From NCBI GenBank assembly GCA_039105265.1, contig JAPFFF010000004.1, forward strand, positions 372,001-436,000: DNA of 64,000 nucleotides, in the 5' to 3' direction. This document shows positions 31,627 to 41,076 of this stretch, piece after piece. Within the stretch, counting starts at the first letter, position 1, and each line of letters starts with the position of its first letter. Made by a program: the position numbers and the translations under genes. The notes beneath the pieces were generated by a model that searched no databases, was not told the origin of the DNA, and worked only from the letters and a program-made list of their open reading frames with translations. The stretch comes from Tritrichomonas musculus. Its lineage: Eukaryota; Parabasalia; Tritrichomonadida; Tritrichomonadidae.

Positions 31627-32279
31627 ATATTCAAGGAATTTTCATAAAACAATCATGAAATTTAAACTTAATTTATATAATCATTATGAACACATGATTT
31701 TTTCTTATAAATAGATAAATATGTAAATTGAAGAATAAATTTAAAATTGGTAATGTTTTAACAAATAGAAATGCGATTTGCAATTATCAAACAATGAATT
31801 TCATGGCCGACACTATATTGTTCAGCATTTGCTTATTATTTTAATGTTTTATATTTAGTAGCCAAGATATGCGACTACTCCCCCGAGATAATGTCCCAAT
31901 ATATATGCCGTAATATATTATGTAGTTTTTAATCTGGATTATTAATAAATAATAATTGGAAATTGAAATATAATTAGATGTACCAAATTACAGTCAGAAA
32001 GCAGTAATATATGACTCATACCAATCATTACTTATTAAAAGCGAGAGATTTTAAAATCTTTAAAATCAGGTTCATGAAGAAAAAGATTCCAAAATATTAC
32101 TAATAAAACTGCTATCGTTTTTTACTTTTTGAATGGTTTACTAAATTCTTATACGACCATTTATGCTTTTAAAAAGTCGACCTCAATTCTATGCTCTCTC
32201 AAAAAATAATCATGAACTTTTTCTGAAGGACGAACTTTTTGAGACTACTCATTTTATAGCAGATACTTTAGTGAGCCCC
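31627..32279 (-). repeat. Right terminal inverted repeat of the Mutator-like element
   Basis: Complement of 23044-23696, same length, with a visible difference in the outer tip (GTGAGCCCC versus the complement of GGGGCTTAC). Confidence 0.9.
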
Positions 32280-32282
32280 TCT

Positions 32283-32703
32283 ATGTTAACTAAAAACATT
32301 TTTATCTAAAATAATTTTATAATAATAATATATATTATAATTGTAATAAACATATATTTATGAACATTATACGATATAAATATTTTGCTTAATGTTTTGC
32401 ATCGACCACTAATTGATTGTCAGAATATCTATAAAATCTTTAATGAAAATAAGATTTTTATTGATTTTTAGGGTGAAATCCACAATGATGATATTAAAGA
32501 TTGAAAAAATTAAAATAATATTATTATTAATTATTTTAGGGACGGTGATAAAATATACAAAAAAGTTAAAATGATAAACAGATTATGCCAAAATGACAGC
32601 GAACAAACGAAGGTAAATGAAGCACTTTATCGGGTGATTACTTTGTTTTTATTTGGAGTACGTTTATGAAGCATAAAATTATAAATGTGCCATCTCTCGT
32701 CCT
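32283..32703. other. Promoter region of the glycosyltransferase gene
   Basis: Non-coding. No clear motif beyond AT-rich sequence; the last 20 bases before the ATG are less AT-rich (GTGCCATCTCTCGTCCT). Confidence 0.4.
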
Positions 32704-33900
32704 ATGAAAACAGTTGAACTAGAAAAATTTGAACAAAAGACTACAAATATACCATTTATTCAAATGCTATCTATTTTCTTTTTGCTTTTTTCTTTTGCGC
32801 TATTCTTATGCAAATATTTTTTTCTTTCCTTTTTTTCGAAATATTTATCATTAAAAAAAAGTCAGTATGAAATTTTCATACCAAATTCTACAAAATATGC
32901 ACTGACGACTCCATTAGCTGTTATTGATTTTCATTCTTCTCAATTTACATTTCATAGAATTAATTTCTTGTATAAGAATTACTGGAATTATAATCCTTAT
33001 TTGAAATCGAATATATTTAAAATAAGAGTTATTTGCTCAAATGACTTTACTCCGAGTTTTGCCAATTTAAGTTCACAAATCAAAATTCAACTAATTCCTG
33101 TCAAATGTTTTGATTCAATACATGATTTGTCTTGCAGAGTTGATGAAGGTTATAAATCATTTTTAAATGATTCAGATAATAAAAAAATTGGGTGGTTATT
33201 TCGAGCAACTGACGATTCTTTTATAGATTTTGAAAATCTTTTTTCTTATATTACTATGTTAAACAAAAACTATGATTCTATGAAAGATTTGGTCGTTCGG
33301 GCCCATGCTAACTTTGAAATGAAATCTAATTACTATATTCATGGTGGCCCTGGATATCTGATGTCAAGAGAATATGTAAAATATCATTTTGTGTCTAATT
33401 TAACTTTAAATCGCCTCAAAGCTTATTCGAAATATAAACAAGATGATACTGCAGAATCAATTATTGTACGAAAGATGTTTAAGAGATACAGACAATGGGA
33501 TGAATTTTATATAGATGGATTTAAATGTAGAAATTGCCACTTAACTAATGTTCAAAGTGGCAATCTTCCAAAGTGCCCTCCAGATAAAAGAATTGGAAAC
33601 CTTAAAAAAATGATTTCTTTCCATATGTTTGGATTAAAAGATCAACAATTGTTATTTTTGAACCTCCTGGATAAAATTCATCAGCATAATAAAATTAACA
33701 TTTCTTTAATTGACAATGTTAGATTTTATAATGATGATAATTCTCAATCCTTAATGTTGTGTAGATCTAAATTCGTAAAAACAGAAAATTACAATACTGA
33801 TTGCAATAAAAAAATACAAATCTCTCAGTTAAAAAATCCATTAATAGATATAAAGTCATTGAAACGAGAATCAGACTATTCATATCTCTTTGAAAAATAA
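32704..33900 (+). CDS. Fringe-like beta-1,3-glycosyltransferase, GT31 type (398 aa)
   Basis: Type II membrane protein, probably Golgi. An N-terminal membrane anchor spans about residues 18-45, followed by the lumenal domain. Glycosyltransferase motifs: FRATDDSFID (residues 167-175) takes the place of the metal- and nucleotide-sugar-binding DxD motif of Fringe and C1GALT1; YIHGGPGYLMSREYV (211-225) matches the GGAGyvlS motif of the family; QDDTAESIIVRKMF (246-259) fits the following pDD acidic block. Cys residues at 144, 275-280 and near the end suggest disulfides. Such enzymes add galactose or GlcNAc to surface glycans; the sugar and acceptor cannot be told. First gene of a compact island; the next gene follows 262 bp downstream on the same strand. 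Confidence 0.8.
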   Translation: MKTVELEKFEQKTTNIPFIQMLSIFFLLFSFALFLCKYFFLSFFSKYLSLKKSQYEIFIPNSTKYALTTPLAVIDFHSSQFTFHRINFLYKNYWNYNPYLKSNIFKIRVICSNDFTPSFANLSSQIKIQLIPVKCFDSIHDLSCRVDEGYKSFLNDSDNKKIGWLFRATDDSFIDFENLFSYITMLNKNYDSMKDLVVRAHANFEMKSNYYIHGGPGYLMSREYVKYHFVSNLTLNRLKAYSKYKQDDTAESIIVRKMFKRYRQWDEFYIDGFKCRNCHLTNVQSGNLPKCPPDKRIGNLKKMISFHMFGLKDQQLLFLNLLDKIHQHNKINISLIDNVRFYNDDNSQSLMLCRSKFVKTENYNTDCNKKIQISQLKNPLIDIKSLKRESDYSYLFEK

Positions 33901-34145
33901 TGATATATTATATGATAAAGTACACTTACTTAAAGACCAATTTTTCCTGCTCATTAAAGGATTAAATACTATGATTAATAGATTGAGGTCTGCTCATTAG
34001 GGGATTACTATTATTATTTAGTAATTTCTCTTTAATATTATCTAATTTTTTCATGTTTAAATATTTAAACTTTTTGAGTCAAAAGTGAAATTCACTTTAA
34101 TTTTTTTGATGTTTTAAATTGAGAGACTACCATTTCATTTCTTTT

Positions 34146-34154
34146 TCATCATTA
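34146..34154 (+). promoter_or_regulatory. Possible trichomonad initiator (TCATCATTA)
   Basis: TCATCATTA lies 9 nt before the ATG at 34163. The trichomonad Inr known from T. vaginalis is TCA-Y-T-W-like and sits within about 20 nt of the ATG. Comparable sequences occur before 38578 (TCATTC) and 20512 (TCACATC). In AT-rich DNA such a match is weak evidence. Confidence 0.3.
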
Positions 34155-34162
34155 ATTTATTT

Positions 34163-36040
34163 ATGAAAGAGACTGGTGATCCCGATATTTCTTTAAAAAG
34201 TATACTTTTTAGATCTTTCAAAGAAGAATATCAATCAGGAAAGCATCTTTTTACCGCATTTTCCAATACTCTTTTAATCGCAGAATCGATTGTTTTATGT
34301 GACGATGATCTTTTAAATCTCAAAGAAATATTAGTAGCTACGTCTACAAACCAGAAATTATTTTTATCAGCTGCTAATTTATTAAAAAAATTAGATTTCA
34401 AAATCCAAAATATTGATTTTTTAGGCAGAGTGGTTTCTATTCCAATAAACGCTTTTTTCGCTAGATTTAAAGATTTTGATACTTATAAAGTTTTTCAGGA
34501 TATTTCAAACGAAAATGAATATTTAAAATCTGTAACTCTCGTTTGTACAAAATTAAATAATATTAAAAATTCAATAATGGAAGCAACATTTAAAAATTTT
34601 TGTCAATTTATATCAAGTATAGATATTAATTCTTGCCAATCAAATATTGTTGATTCTATCAATACTTATAATATGAGCACAATTACTATTATTGAATCAA
34701 TATCAAAGGTTTTATCATCATTATTCCAATTGGAAATAAATTTAATATGGCGATCACAAGAAAATCAAAAATTTATTAGACAAAACATAAAGCCAAATCA
34801 TTTTACTCAACTTTTAAATCTTATTCAAAATTCACCTAATTCTGTTGTTCAGATGTTAATTACAGAATGGATGTGGAGAGTTAAAAATTGTCTACCACCA
34901 TCTTTTGATATTCAAAAATCATTTCAAAAGCTCAAACATTTATTTCTACAAATTAATGAAACAAATTTTAGGTCATCACTTCATTGTTTTATTCGAACTA
35001 TTAATTTAGCAAAAAAAGAAAAAAATCAAAGCAAAATAATCTTTCATTTTAGGTTTACGAATATTATCTTTAATGACATTGATTTGGAATCAAGTGGATA
35101 CATAGATCTAAATCAAGATAACATTGCTGTTTGGTTTATTGAAAAAAGAAATAAAAAAGTTCCAGATGTCATTATTTTCAAGTTTTTTCAAATTTACAAT
35201 ATTAATATTGATGAAAAATTGATTTCATTTTTATCTAAAGAAAAATTAATTGCATTTGAAGTGTTTTCTATTACTAAACCAATGAAGTTTGTGTTTTATT
35301 GTTATGATATTATCACGAAAAGTCAATCATTAATTTTCACCCAAAGATGTCGTTGTAATAAGTTTTCTCAAGGAAACCAAATTAAAATTAAGCCAAAAAG
35401 TAAAAAAGTATTTGATCATTTTGATAACTTCTCAAACAAGAGGATTTATGCTGATAGCCCACAGTCAAAAATGTCCATTCCAAATTCTAATAAGGAAGAT
35501 GAAAAAGAAGATAATATCAAAGGAGGAGAATCTTTAGTTGATAATAATAATATAAGTGGTGATATAAAAGATGGAAACGATATAAATAAAGAAGAAGGCT
35601 ATAAAATTAAAATCATGACATTTGATGAAATTGAAAGATCACTTGACGATTTACAAGTTTTATTTAATAAAATGGTCAATGAACTTGAAGAAAAAGTGAT
35701 GTCTGAACTTAATGATATAATTGATTTTACAGAAAAAAATATAAAAGAGCTTCATATTCTTTCAAAAAAGCATCAAAAGGCTGTTACTAATGCACAAATG
35801 GCAGAATCTTTTCTTCTAAATAAAACAAGTGATTTTGAGGATGAATATGAGAATTCATTTATAGAAACTGAACAAAAGAAAAACAAAATTTTCAATTCGT
35901 ACATCAGCCAAATTTCTCATGATAAAGCTGAATTTATAAATGAAACAGATAAAATTTTTATGAAGAACGCACTAATGGCTCTATCAAATAATCTTCAAAA
36001 TTTTCAAACTCATATTGAAGAAAATCTAGATGATAAATGA
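34163..36040 (+). CDS. Unknown protein with C-terminal coiled coil (625 aa)
   Basis: Not recognised. Residues 1-290 look like a helical repeat fold (alternating Leu/Ile helices, possibly armadillo- or HEAT-like but too degenerate to name). Residues about 290-400 seem beta-rich (HFRFTNIIF, VWFIEKRNKK, MKFVFYCYDI). Residues 415-490 are charged low complexity (KEDEKEDNIK, NNNISGD). From about 500 to 620 there is a coiled coil (RSLDDLQVLFNKMVNELEEK and later heptads). No signal peptide or membrane segment. Start is supported by a TCATCATTA initiator-like sequence 9 nt upstream. It converges with the coiled-coil gene at 36386-37702. Confidence 0.75.
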   Translation: MKETGDPDISLKSILFRSFKEEYQSGKHLFTAFSNTLLIAESIVLCDDDLLNLKEILVATSTNQKLFLSAANLLKKLDFKIQNIDFLGRVVSIPINAFFARFKDFDTYKVFQDISNENEYLKSVTLVCTKLNNIKNSIMEATFKNFCQFISSIDINSCQSNIVDSINTYNMSTITIIESISKVLSSLFQLEINLIWRSQENQKFIRQNIKPNHFTQLLNLIQNSPNSVVQMLITEWMWRVKNCLPPSFDIQKSFQKLKHLFLQINETNFRSSLHCFIRTINLAKKEKNQSKIIFHFRFTNIIFNDIDLESSGYIDLNQDNIAVWFIEKRNKKVPDVIIFKFFQIYNINIDEKLISFLSKEKLIAFEVFSITKPMKFVFYCYDIITKSQSLIFTQRCRCNKFSQGNQIKIKPKSKKVFDHFDNFSNKRIYADSPQSKMSIPNSNKEDEKEDNIKGGESLVDNNNISGDIKDGNDINKEEGYKIKIMTFDEIERSLDDLQVLFNKMVNELEEKVMSELNDIIDFTEKNIKELHILSKKHQKAVTNAQMAESFLLNKTSDFEDEYENSFIETEQKKNKIFNSYISQISHDKAEFINETDKIFMKNALMALSNNLQNFQTHIEENLDDK

Positions 36041-36385
36041 TTTAATCATCAAGATACATGCCATTATAACTCTAAACAAGAGAAAGAATTGCTTTTTAGT
36101 CATCTATTTACATAACGAAAAACCACCAATTAAATGAGTTTTACATATATAAAATATACATTTGTTTACATCGATAGCTGATTGAAATTGCTACCAAAAG
36201 GATACAAAAAACATTTGGCTCATTTATCTACTTCTCTTTGGTGACATAATTTAACATATATATATTATTTAGATTTTTTTCTTATTTAAAAAAAGCGTAT
36301 AATCATATCGTCAAATGTATTATAGTGATGTATTTTAGCTAAAATACGTCAACTTTTGATTTCTTTAAAATAATTAGATTTTTAT
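36041..36385. other. Convergent 3' intergenic region
   Basis: Lies between two gene ends; no gene or structured element seen. Confidence 0.5.
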
Positions 36386-37702
36386 TTACTTAGGAATAAC
36401 TGATTCATTTAAATCAGCAGTAGCAATATTACCTTGTAATTTTGGTGTTGGTGAATTTATGTTTGTCAAATCAGAAATTTTAGGTGTGGTTAAAACATTG
36501 GAGGAGATCTTTATTCTGCTTTTTGGCGACATTGATTCTAGCAAATTATTTTTCACCTTATTTGTTTGATCGCTGATTTCTTTTTGATTGGAAGCTGTGC
36601 TTGCAATTTCGCTCATTAACTCATGATGGATTTTTTGAGTACTTGATATATGTTCGAGTATCATTGAATATTCTTGCCTTAGATTAATTAATTCTTGTTC
36701 TGTTTCTGTTTGTTTGTTTCTTAACTGGCAAGTTTTTAATTGAGTTTCGTTTTGAATTTTTAAATTATTGCTGATATCATCCAAAATATTACTAAGTTCA
36801 TTTTTTGATTGAATTTTCTTTTCATTAAGCTCCTTTAGTTCATCAATCAATGAATTGAACTCATTTTGTTTCTGTTCTATTTTTGCCTTTTCCTCTATTA
36901 TTCTTTCATTTATCTGAGCTCTCTGTGTCATTAAATTGCTATTTTCTTGGGACAACTCTGTATTTTCCTTTGTAAGTTCTGTATTTTTTTCTTGTAATTG
37001 TTTGTACTCAGCTTTGGCTTCATTTATTTTGGCAAGAATCTCTTCTAAATTTTTTTGACTTTGATTGACCTTTTTAATAAATTCTTCATGATCTTTTTTG
37101 ACTTTATCTTTTTTATTTTCGTAGTCAATAATTTCCTTTTTTAAATTATCAATGACTGTTTGCTTATTTTTTATTTCATTAGTGCATTGTGTTATTTTTT
37201 GTTGGTACTCAAGTGCTTCATTGACTTTTTCAATTCTTAAATTTTCTATTTCTTCGCATTTTTTGGATATATCTTTTTCTTTTTCCATCTGTATTTTGAT
37301 TTGTGTGCTTAAAAATTCAAGTTGGCTTTGTTCACTATTAATATCTTGTTGAACAATTTTTTTGGTTGATACTAACTCATCTACTTCACGATTCAGTTCT
37401 TTAATTTTGGTTCTTATTTTTAAAGATTCATTTTCAGAATCACATATTTTTTGTGTGATCAACCGATATTTTTCTTCAGCTTGAGCAACTTTATAATTCA
37501 TTTGTTCCAAATCGATTAATCTTTGGTTATTTTGTTTTATTAAATCATTTTTAACTTTTTCTTGTGTATTAATTTCTTTTTGATTAATACAAATTTGCTT
37601 TTTTAATGTGGCTAATTTTTTTTCATGGAAAATCGTGCAGTGGGCTGCTTTCATTTCAGCAAAATCATATGCATCTAAAGGCTTGTTCTTTTTGATCATC
37701 AA
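36386..37702 (-). CDS. Long coiled-coil protein (438 aa)
   Basis: Residues about 20-370 are almost unbroken coiled coil with Glu, Lys, Gln and Leu heptads; a run of near-repeats occurs around residues 240-260 (KNTELTKENTELSQENSNL). The tail (about 385-438) is Ser/Thr/Pro-rich with SP and TP sites (SMSPKSR, TTPKISD, NSPTPK), possible targets of proline-directed kinases. No family can be named: similar proteins serve as cytoskeletal, centrosomal or tether proteins. Expressed divergently from the gene at 38578, with tRNA-His between. Confidence 0.8.
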   Translation of the reverse strand: MMIKKNKPLDAYDFAEMKAAHCTIFHEKKLATLKKQICINQKEINTQEKVKNDLIKQNNQRLIDLEQMNYKVAQAEEKYRLITQKICDSENESLKIRTKIKELNREVDELVSTKKIVQQDINSEQSQLEFLSTQIKIQMEKEKDISKKCEEIENLRIEKVNEALEYQQKITQCTNEIKNKQTVIDNLKKEIIDYENKKDKVKKDHEEFIKKVNQSQKNLEEILAKINEAKAEYKQLQEKNTELTKENTELSQENSNLMTQRAQINERIIEEKAKIEQKQNEFNSLIDELKELNEKKIQSKNELSNILDDISNNLKIQNETQLKTCQLRNKQTETEQELINLRQEYSMILEHISSTQKIHHELMSEIASTASNQKEISDQTNKVKNNLLESMSPKSRIKISSNVLTTPKISDLTNINSPTPKLQGNIATADLNESVIPK

Positions 37703-37909
37703 ACTTTGATTGAATTATTATTTCTGTTTTTTTTAATTCAATTTATTGAATTATTATTCAAATTTGATGTATTTTTACTTCACTTTTCTTTTGAAATTAA
37801 AAAATATATGTTTTAAAAAAAAAAAAAGTATGCATTATATTTTTCTATTAATGTTTAATCTTTGTTTAGGATGTAAGATAAAAAATAGTCAGATTTTTTA
37901 AAAAAAGTT

Positions 37910-37981
37910 TGGGTAAGCCGTGAATCGAACACGGGTCTATTGAGCCACAATCAATAATGCTAACCATTACACTACTTACCC
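37910..37981 (-). tRNA. tRNA-His (GTG)
   Basis: Read on the minus strand: acceptor arm GGGTAAG pairs with CTTACCC, anticodon stem ATTGA/TCAAT encloses TTGTGGC with anticodon GTG, and the T arm CCGTG-TTCGATT-CACGG is perfect with a good B box. The discriminator base is A73; the G-1 typical of tRNA-His is not encoded and would be added after transcription. No intron. A T run (complement of 37901-37907) follows the 3' end and fits a Pol III terminator. Confidence 0.95.
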
Positions 37982-38577
37982 TTGATATATGGGGTTTTAA
38001 AACTTATTAATATTAAATATTTAGGGTAATTATAATTCGTTCATTTGATCAATGGCATTCAATATAATGGAATAGCTAAGACAAATAAAAGTTTTAATAA
38101 CAGATGAAAAGAATTAGTCTAAATGAAAACAATATTGAATATAAGAATTTGATCAATATAATTATATTGAATATTCAATATAATTATTATAAGAATATAT
38201 ATATTACAAAAACCAATAAAAAAATATCTAATTAATTTTATTTAATGATCCTTGAGTTAAAAATAATAAAATTTAATTACTTATTGCAATAAATATGTTT
38301 TAAATTGAGCGTTAATATCAACATAAAAAGTTTATCTATAATATTGAAAATTTCGAAGTTTTTCTATGATATTTTAAAATTGTGAAATTCAATAAAAACT
38401 TTTTTTCAATATCAAATATGTTATGTTTATCTTGAAAAATCTATGAAACTTTTAAAAATTCATATAATAGATATATAAATATTTCCGTTAAGAAATCCAA
38501 TGCCATTAAAATTTTTATTTAAAAAGTTTACATGTAACGTCTGTTTTTTTTCAGTATCATTCAAAAAATTATAATCA
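37982..38577. other. Upstream region of the 38578 gene
   Basis: AT-rich and non-coding. A TCATTCAAAAAATT sequence lies at 38557-38570, just before the ATG, and could hold the initiator. Confidence 0.4.
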
Positions 38578-40953
38578 ATGAATGATAATAATTTTTCTCT
38601 TTCTCGGATTCTTGTAAACGAGGAAACCCAAACCTCAGCATCTCCTTATATTGACCCACAATTATTCAATTTCAATAGCGATAAAACGAAGTTAGATATT
38701 GAAAATTCACTATATCAGTTTAAGTATACTATTGAAGAAGTAGCACGACTTGTTTCTGCAGTACAAGGAAATGATTTGTCAATTAGGAACAAAGGGAGAA
38801 TCATCAGCCCACGATCAAAGCGGTTCAACAAATTACTTGACTCGTTGCAAAGACAAATTCAATTAAATTCCAGATATCTTCATACTTATAAAGAGCAAAA
38901 AATTCTTGTTGAACGTTTAACTCGTAGCCTCGCATATGCAATAGACCCAGCTTCTAGATATAGTCGAAATCATCCAAATAGTCAAAGACGTCCTTTATTC
39001 AGCCATCAGAAATATGAGCATTCGATGAAACTTGGTCGTGCATCTTTATTTTTTGATGATCCACAGCAATTTGGTGAAGAAAACAAAGATTATGATATTG
39101 TTTTCTCATATCAAAATTCTCTATGCTTAATGAATGATTCATATATTTTTATTTTCGATAAAGTTTCGCCAAATTCTCTTTCTGCTGGAAAAGAATTTCC
39201 AATAACCTACAAAAAGCATTCTTTTGGATCTATAGTTTTATACGATTATGACCAAAATGAAGGTGATAAAGAAGGTTCTGAAGATAGCAACGATCCTTTT
39301 GCTCATCATCGTGTTATTATGCCGATTATTGACGATGATCGAACTGTATATCTTGTTCATAGTTTGGGAGGTTCTGACTCTGGTTCTGGTCAAGAAATTA
39401 ACCTTAAGACTCTAGTTACCCCTTATGATTTTTCATTTATCGATATTATTCTATCTATTCCTCATCTTTCTGCCACTGAAGCTAGAGATTTTCTCATTTT
39501 CCTTTACAGAGAAAGCTATCTTTCAGCTTATGTTCGCTCAAAACTTTGCCAATTTCTCTATGAAAATCGTGAGCCAGACAAAGAATTAGAGAGTGAAACG
39601 ATTTCTATGAGAAAGAGTTCGAATGGCAGATCTACACGTGTTAAAGTTAATTTAAAAACAGATTTGGTTGCAGATAGCCTAAAAATTAGAGAATGGCCAG
39701 AATTACTTGGTCGCTTTATCACTCTTCTTGATCATTCTTGGTTCATCGAAGCAGCTCATCGAATGGAACGTTTAGAACTTCCTCAAGTTATTAAAAGTAT
39801 TGCCAAAAACAGTGACTCGCAATCCCATTCAAATTCAAGAGCAGGAAACAAAAATGAAGCAAATAGCAGCTCTGATTCAATCACTCCAATCAATTCACTA
39901 GCTCAATATCTTCTTGGAATCATTCTCTGGGAATTCCAAGGTCTTGATAGAGGAGATCCATCCGAATTTCTTTGGGAATTTCTCTGTAAATCAGTTTTTT
40001 CGAATCTTTATTTGAACAAAAATGATGAAAGTAGTGTTAAAAAACGACGAAAGCTTGAAGCTCTCTTCCTTGGAACAAAAGGAAAACCTTCCACCTCAAA
40101 AACTCGAATTATTACTCAAAAAGCTGTTGAAAGAATTGACAAAATGGTTAGAAGCAGGACTCTTGATGACATATTTCCAAAGGGAAGTACACCGACTAGT
40201 CCAAAATCTAGATCAAAATCTAATTCACCAAAATCTCCTGTTGAGTCATTCAATCCTCATAAGTTCCTTCTTGCATTAATTCAAAAGCATCGTAATCAAA
40301 TTATTACAATTTTGAAGAATATTCCAAGAACGACTGAAGAAGCATCTCCTCTCTTCTATCCAATTGCTCTTGAAATTCGTGACGCTTTATTTAAGAAAAT
40401 GGATGAAAGTGTAAGGCCAAGGAGTAGTAGAAGAAAACGCGTAGTTGAAGAAGACAATGAAGATGATGATGAAGATGAAACTGATAGTGAAGTGAAAATT
40501 TCTAAAAGTAAAACAAGATCGCAATCACTCCAACATACAAATAAATCAAGCAGAAAACAATCAAACAGTAACAGTAAAAGACAAAACAGAAACAACGAAG
40601 TAGATGATGTAGATGATAATCGTAGGAGAAAAAATAGTCATCGTGCTGCTTCTGCTTCTCAGAGTTCTCAATCATCTTCTGCTCCTAAATCGAGAGTATT
40701 AACTGATCAAAGACCTTCTCCTCTTCCTCTAAGGAAAATGGGAATCCCAACAGGAAAGAAGGGATCTCCTAAGAAGAAACAGCAGAAATATCATTCGGAT
40801 GAATATGAGATTGAAGAGGATGAGGATGAGAACTATGATATTTTCATGGAAGAGGAAGAAGAAGAATATGAATCAGAAATTAATAATAACAATAAAAGTA
40901 GAAATAGAATGAATAAAAGCCAGAAATCGCCAACAGGTTGTAAAAGAAAGTAA
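38578..40953 (+). CDS. Unknown protein with charged nuclear-type tail (791 aa)
   Basis: Not recognised. Residues 1-130 are helical, 130-300 appear beta-rich, and 290-500 are helical with a conserved-looking block (FIDIILSIPHLSATEARDF, LSAYVRSKLCQFLYE, LGRFITLLDHSWFIEAAH, LLGIILWEFQGLDRGDPS) which has the feel of an all-helical GAP or repeat domain, but I cannot assign it. Residues 555-570 and 625-791 are highly charged: an acidic EEDNEDDDEDETDSE run, Ser/Arg/Lys-rich stretches, and EEDEDENYDIFMEEEEEEYE near the end, with several basic clusters (SRRKRVV, KKGSPKKKQQK) suited to nuclear import. A chromatin-linked role is inferred only. It converges with the phosphatase gene 123 bp downstream. 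Confidence 0.75.
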   Translation: MNDNNFSLSRILVNEETQTSASPYIDPQLFNFNSDKTKLDIENSLYQFKYTIEEVARLVSAVQGNDLSIRNKGRIISPRSKRFNKLLDSLQRQIQLNSRYLHTYKEQKILVERLTRSLAYAIDPASRYSRNHPNSQRRPLFSHQKYEHSMKLGRASLFFDDPQQFGEENKDYDIVFSYQNSLCLMNDSYIFIFDKVSPNSLSAGKEFPITYKKHSFGSIVLYDYDQNEGDKEGSEDSNDPFAHHRVIMPIIDDDRTVYLVHSLGGSDSGSGQEINLKTLVTPYDFSFIDIILSIPHLSATEARDFLIFLYRESYLSAYVRSKLCQFLYENREPDKELESETISMRKSSNGRSTRVKVNLKTDLVADSLKIREWPELLGRFITLLDHSWFIEAAHRMERLELPQVIKSIAKNSDSQSHSNSRAGNKNEANSSSDSITPINSLAQYLLGIILWEFQGLDRGDPSEFLWEFLCKSVFSNLYLNKNDESSVKKRRKLEALFLGTKGKPSTSKTRIITQKAVERIDKMVRSRTLDDIFPKGSTPTSPKSRSKSNSPKSPVESFNPHKFLLALIQKHRNQIITILKNIPRTTEEASPLFYPIALEIRDALFKKMDESVRPRSSRRKRVVEEDNEDDDEDETDSEVKISKSKTRSQSLQHTNKSSRKQSNSNSKRQNRNNEVDDVDDNRRRKNSHRAASASQSSQSSSAPKSRVLTDQRPSPLPLRKMGIPTGKKGSPKKKQQKYHSDEYEIEEDEDENYDIFMEEEEEEYESEINNNNKSRNRMNKSQKSPTGCKRK

Positions 40954-41076
40954 GCTAGAGTAAATGTTTATTATTAAATAATATTTTAAAATATGATTTT
41001 TATTTTTTAAGAAAATATTCAATAAATATTTATAAAAACAAACAATTTTTTATATAATAGATATCGCGATATATTT

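Larger units (their letters stand above)
23044..32279 (-). mobile_element. Mutator-like element with 653-bp inverted ends (9.2 kb)
   Basis: Starts GGGGCTTACTAAAGTATC and ends with the near-complement GATACTTTAGTGAGCCCC. The unique parts of the arms, 23044-23696 and 31627-32279, are both 653 bp and almost identical by eye (one difference near the tip). Inside them lie minisatellite blocks in mirror orientation, then a foldback element (24104-26748) on the left and the transposase gene (27025-29400). Only TCT flanks both ends; no 8-11 bp duplication typical of Mutator elements is visible. Near-identity of the arms suggests recent movement or gene conversion. Confidence 0.85.
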
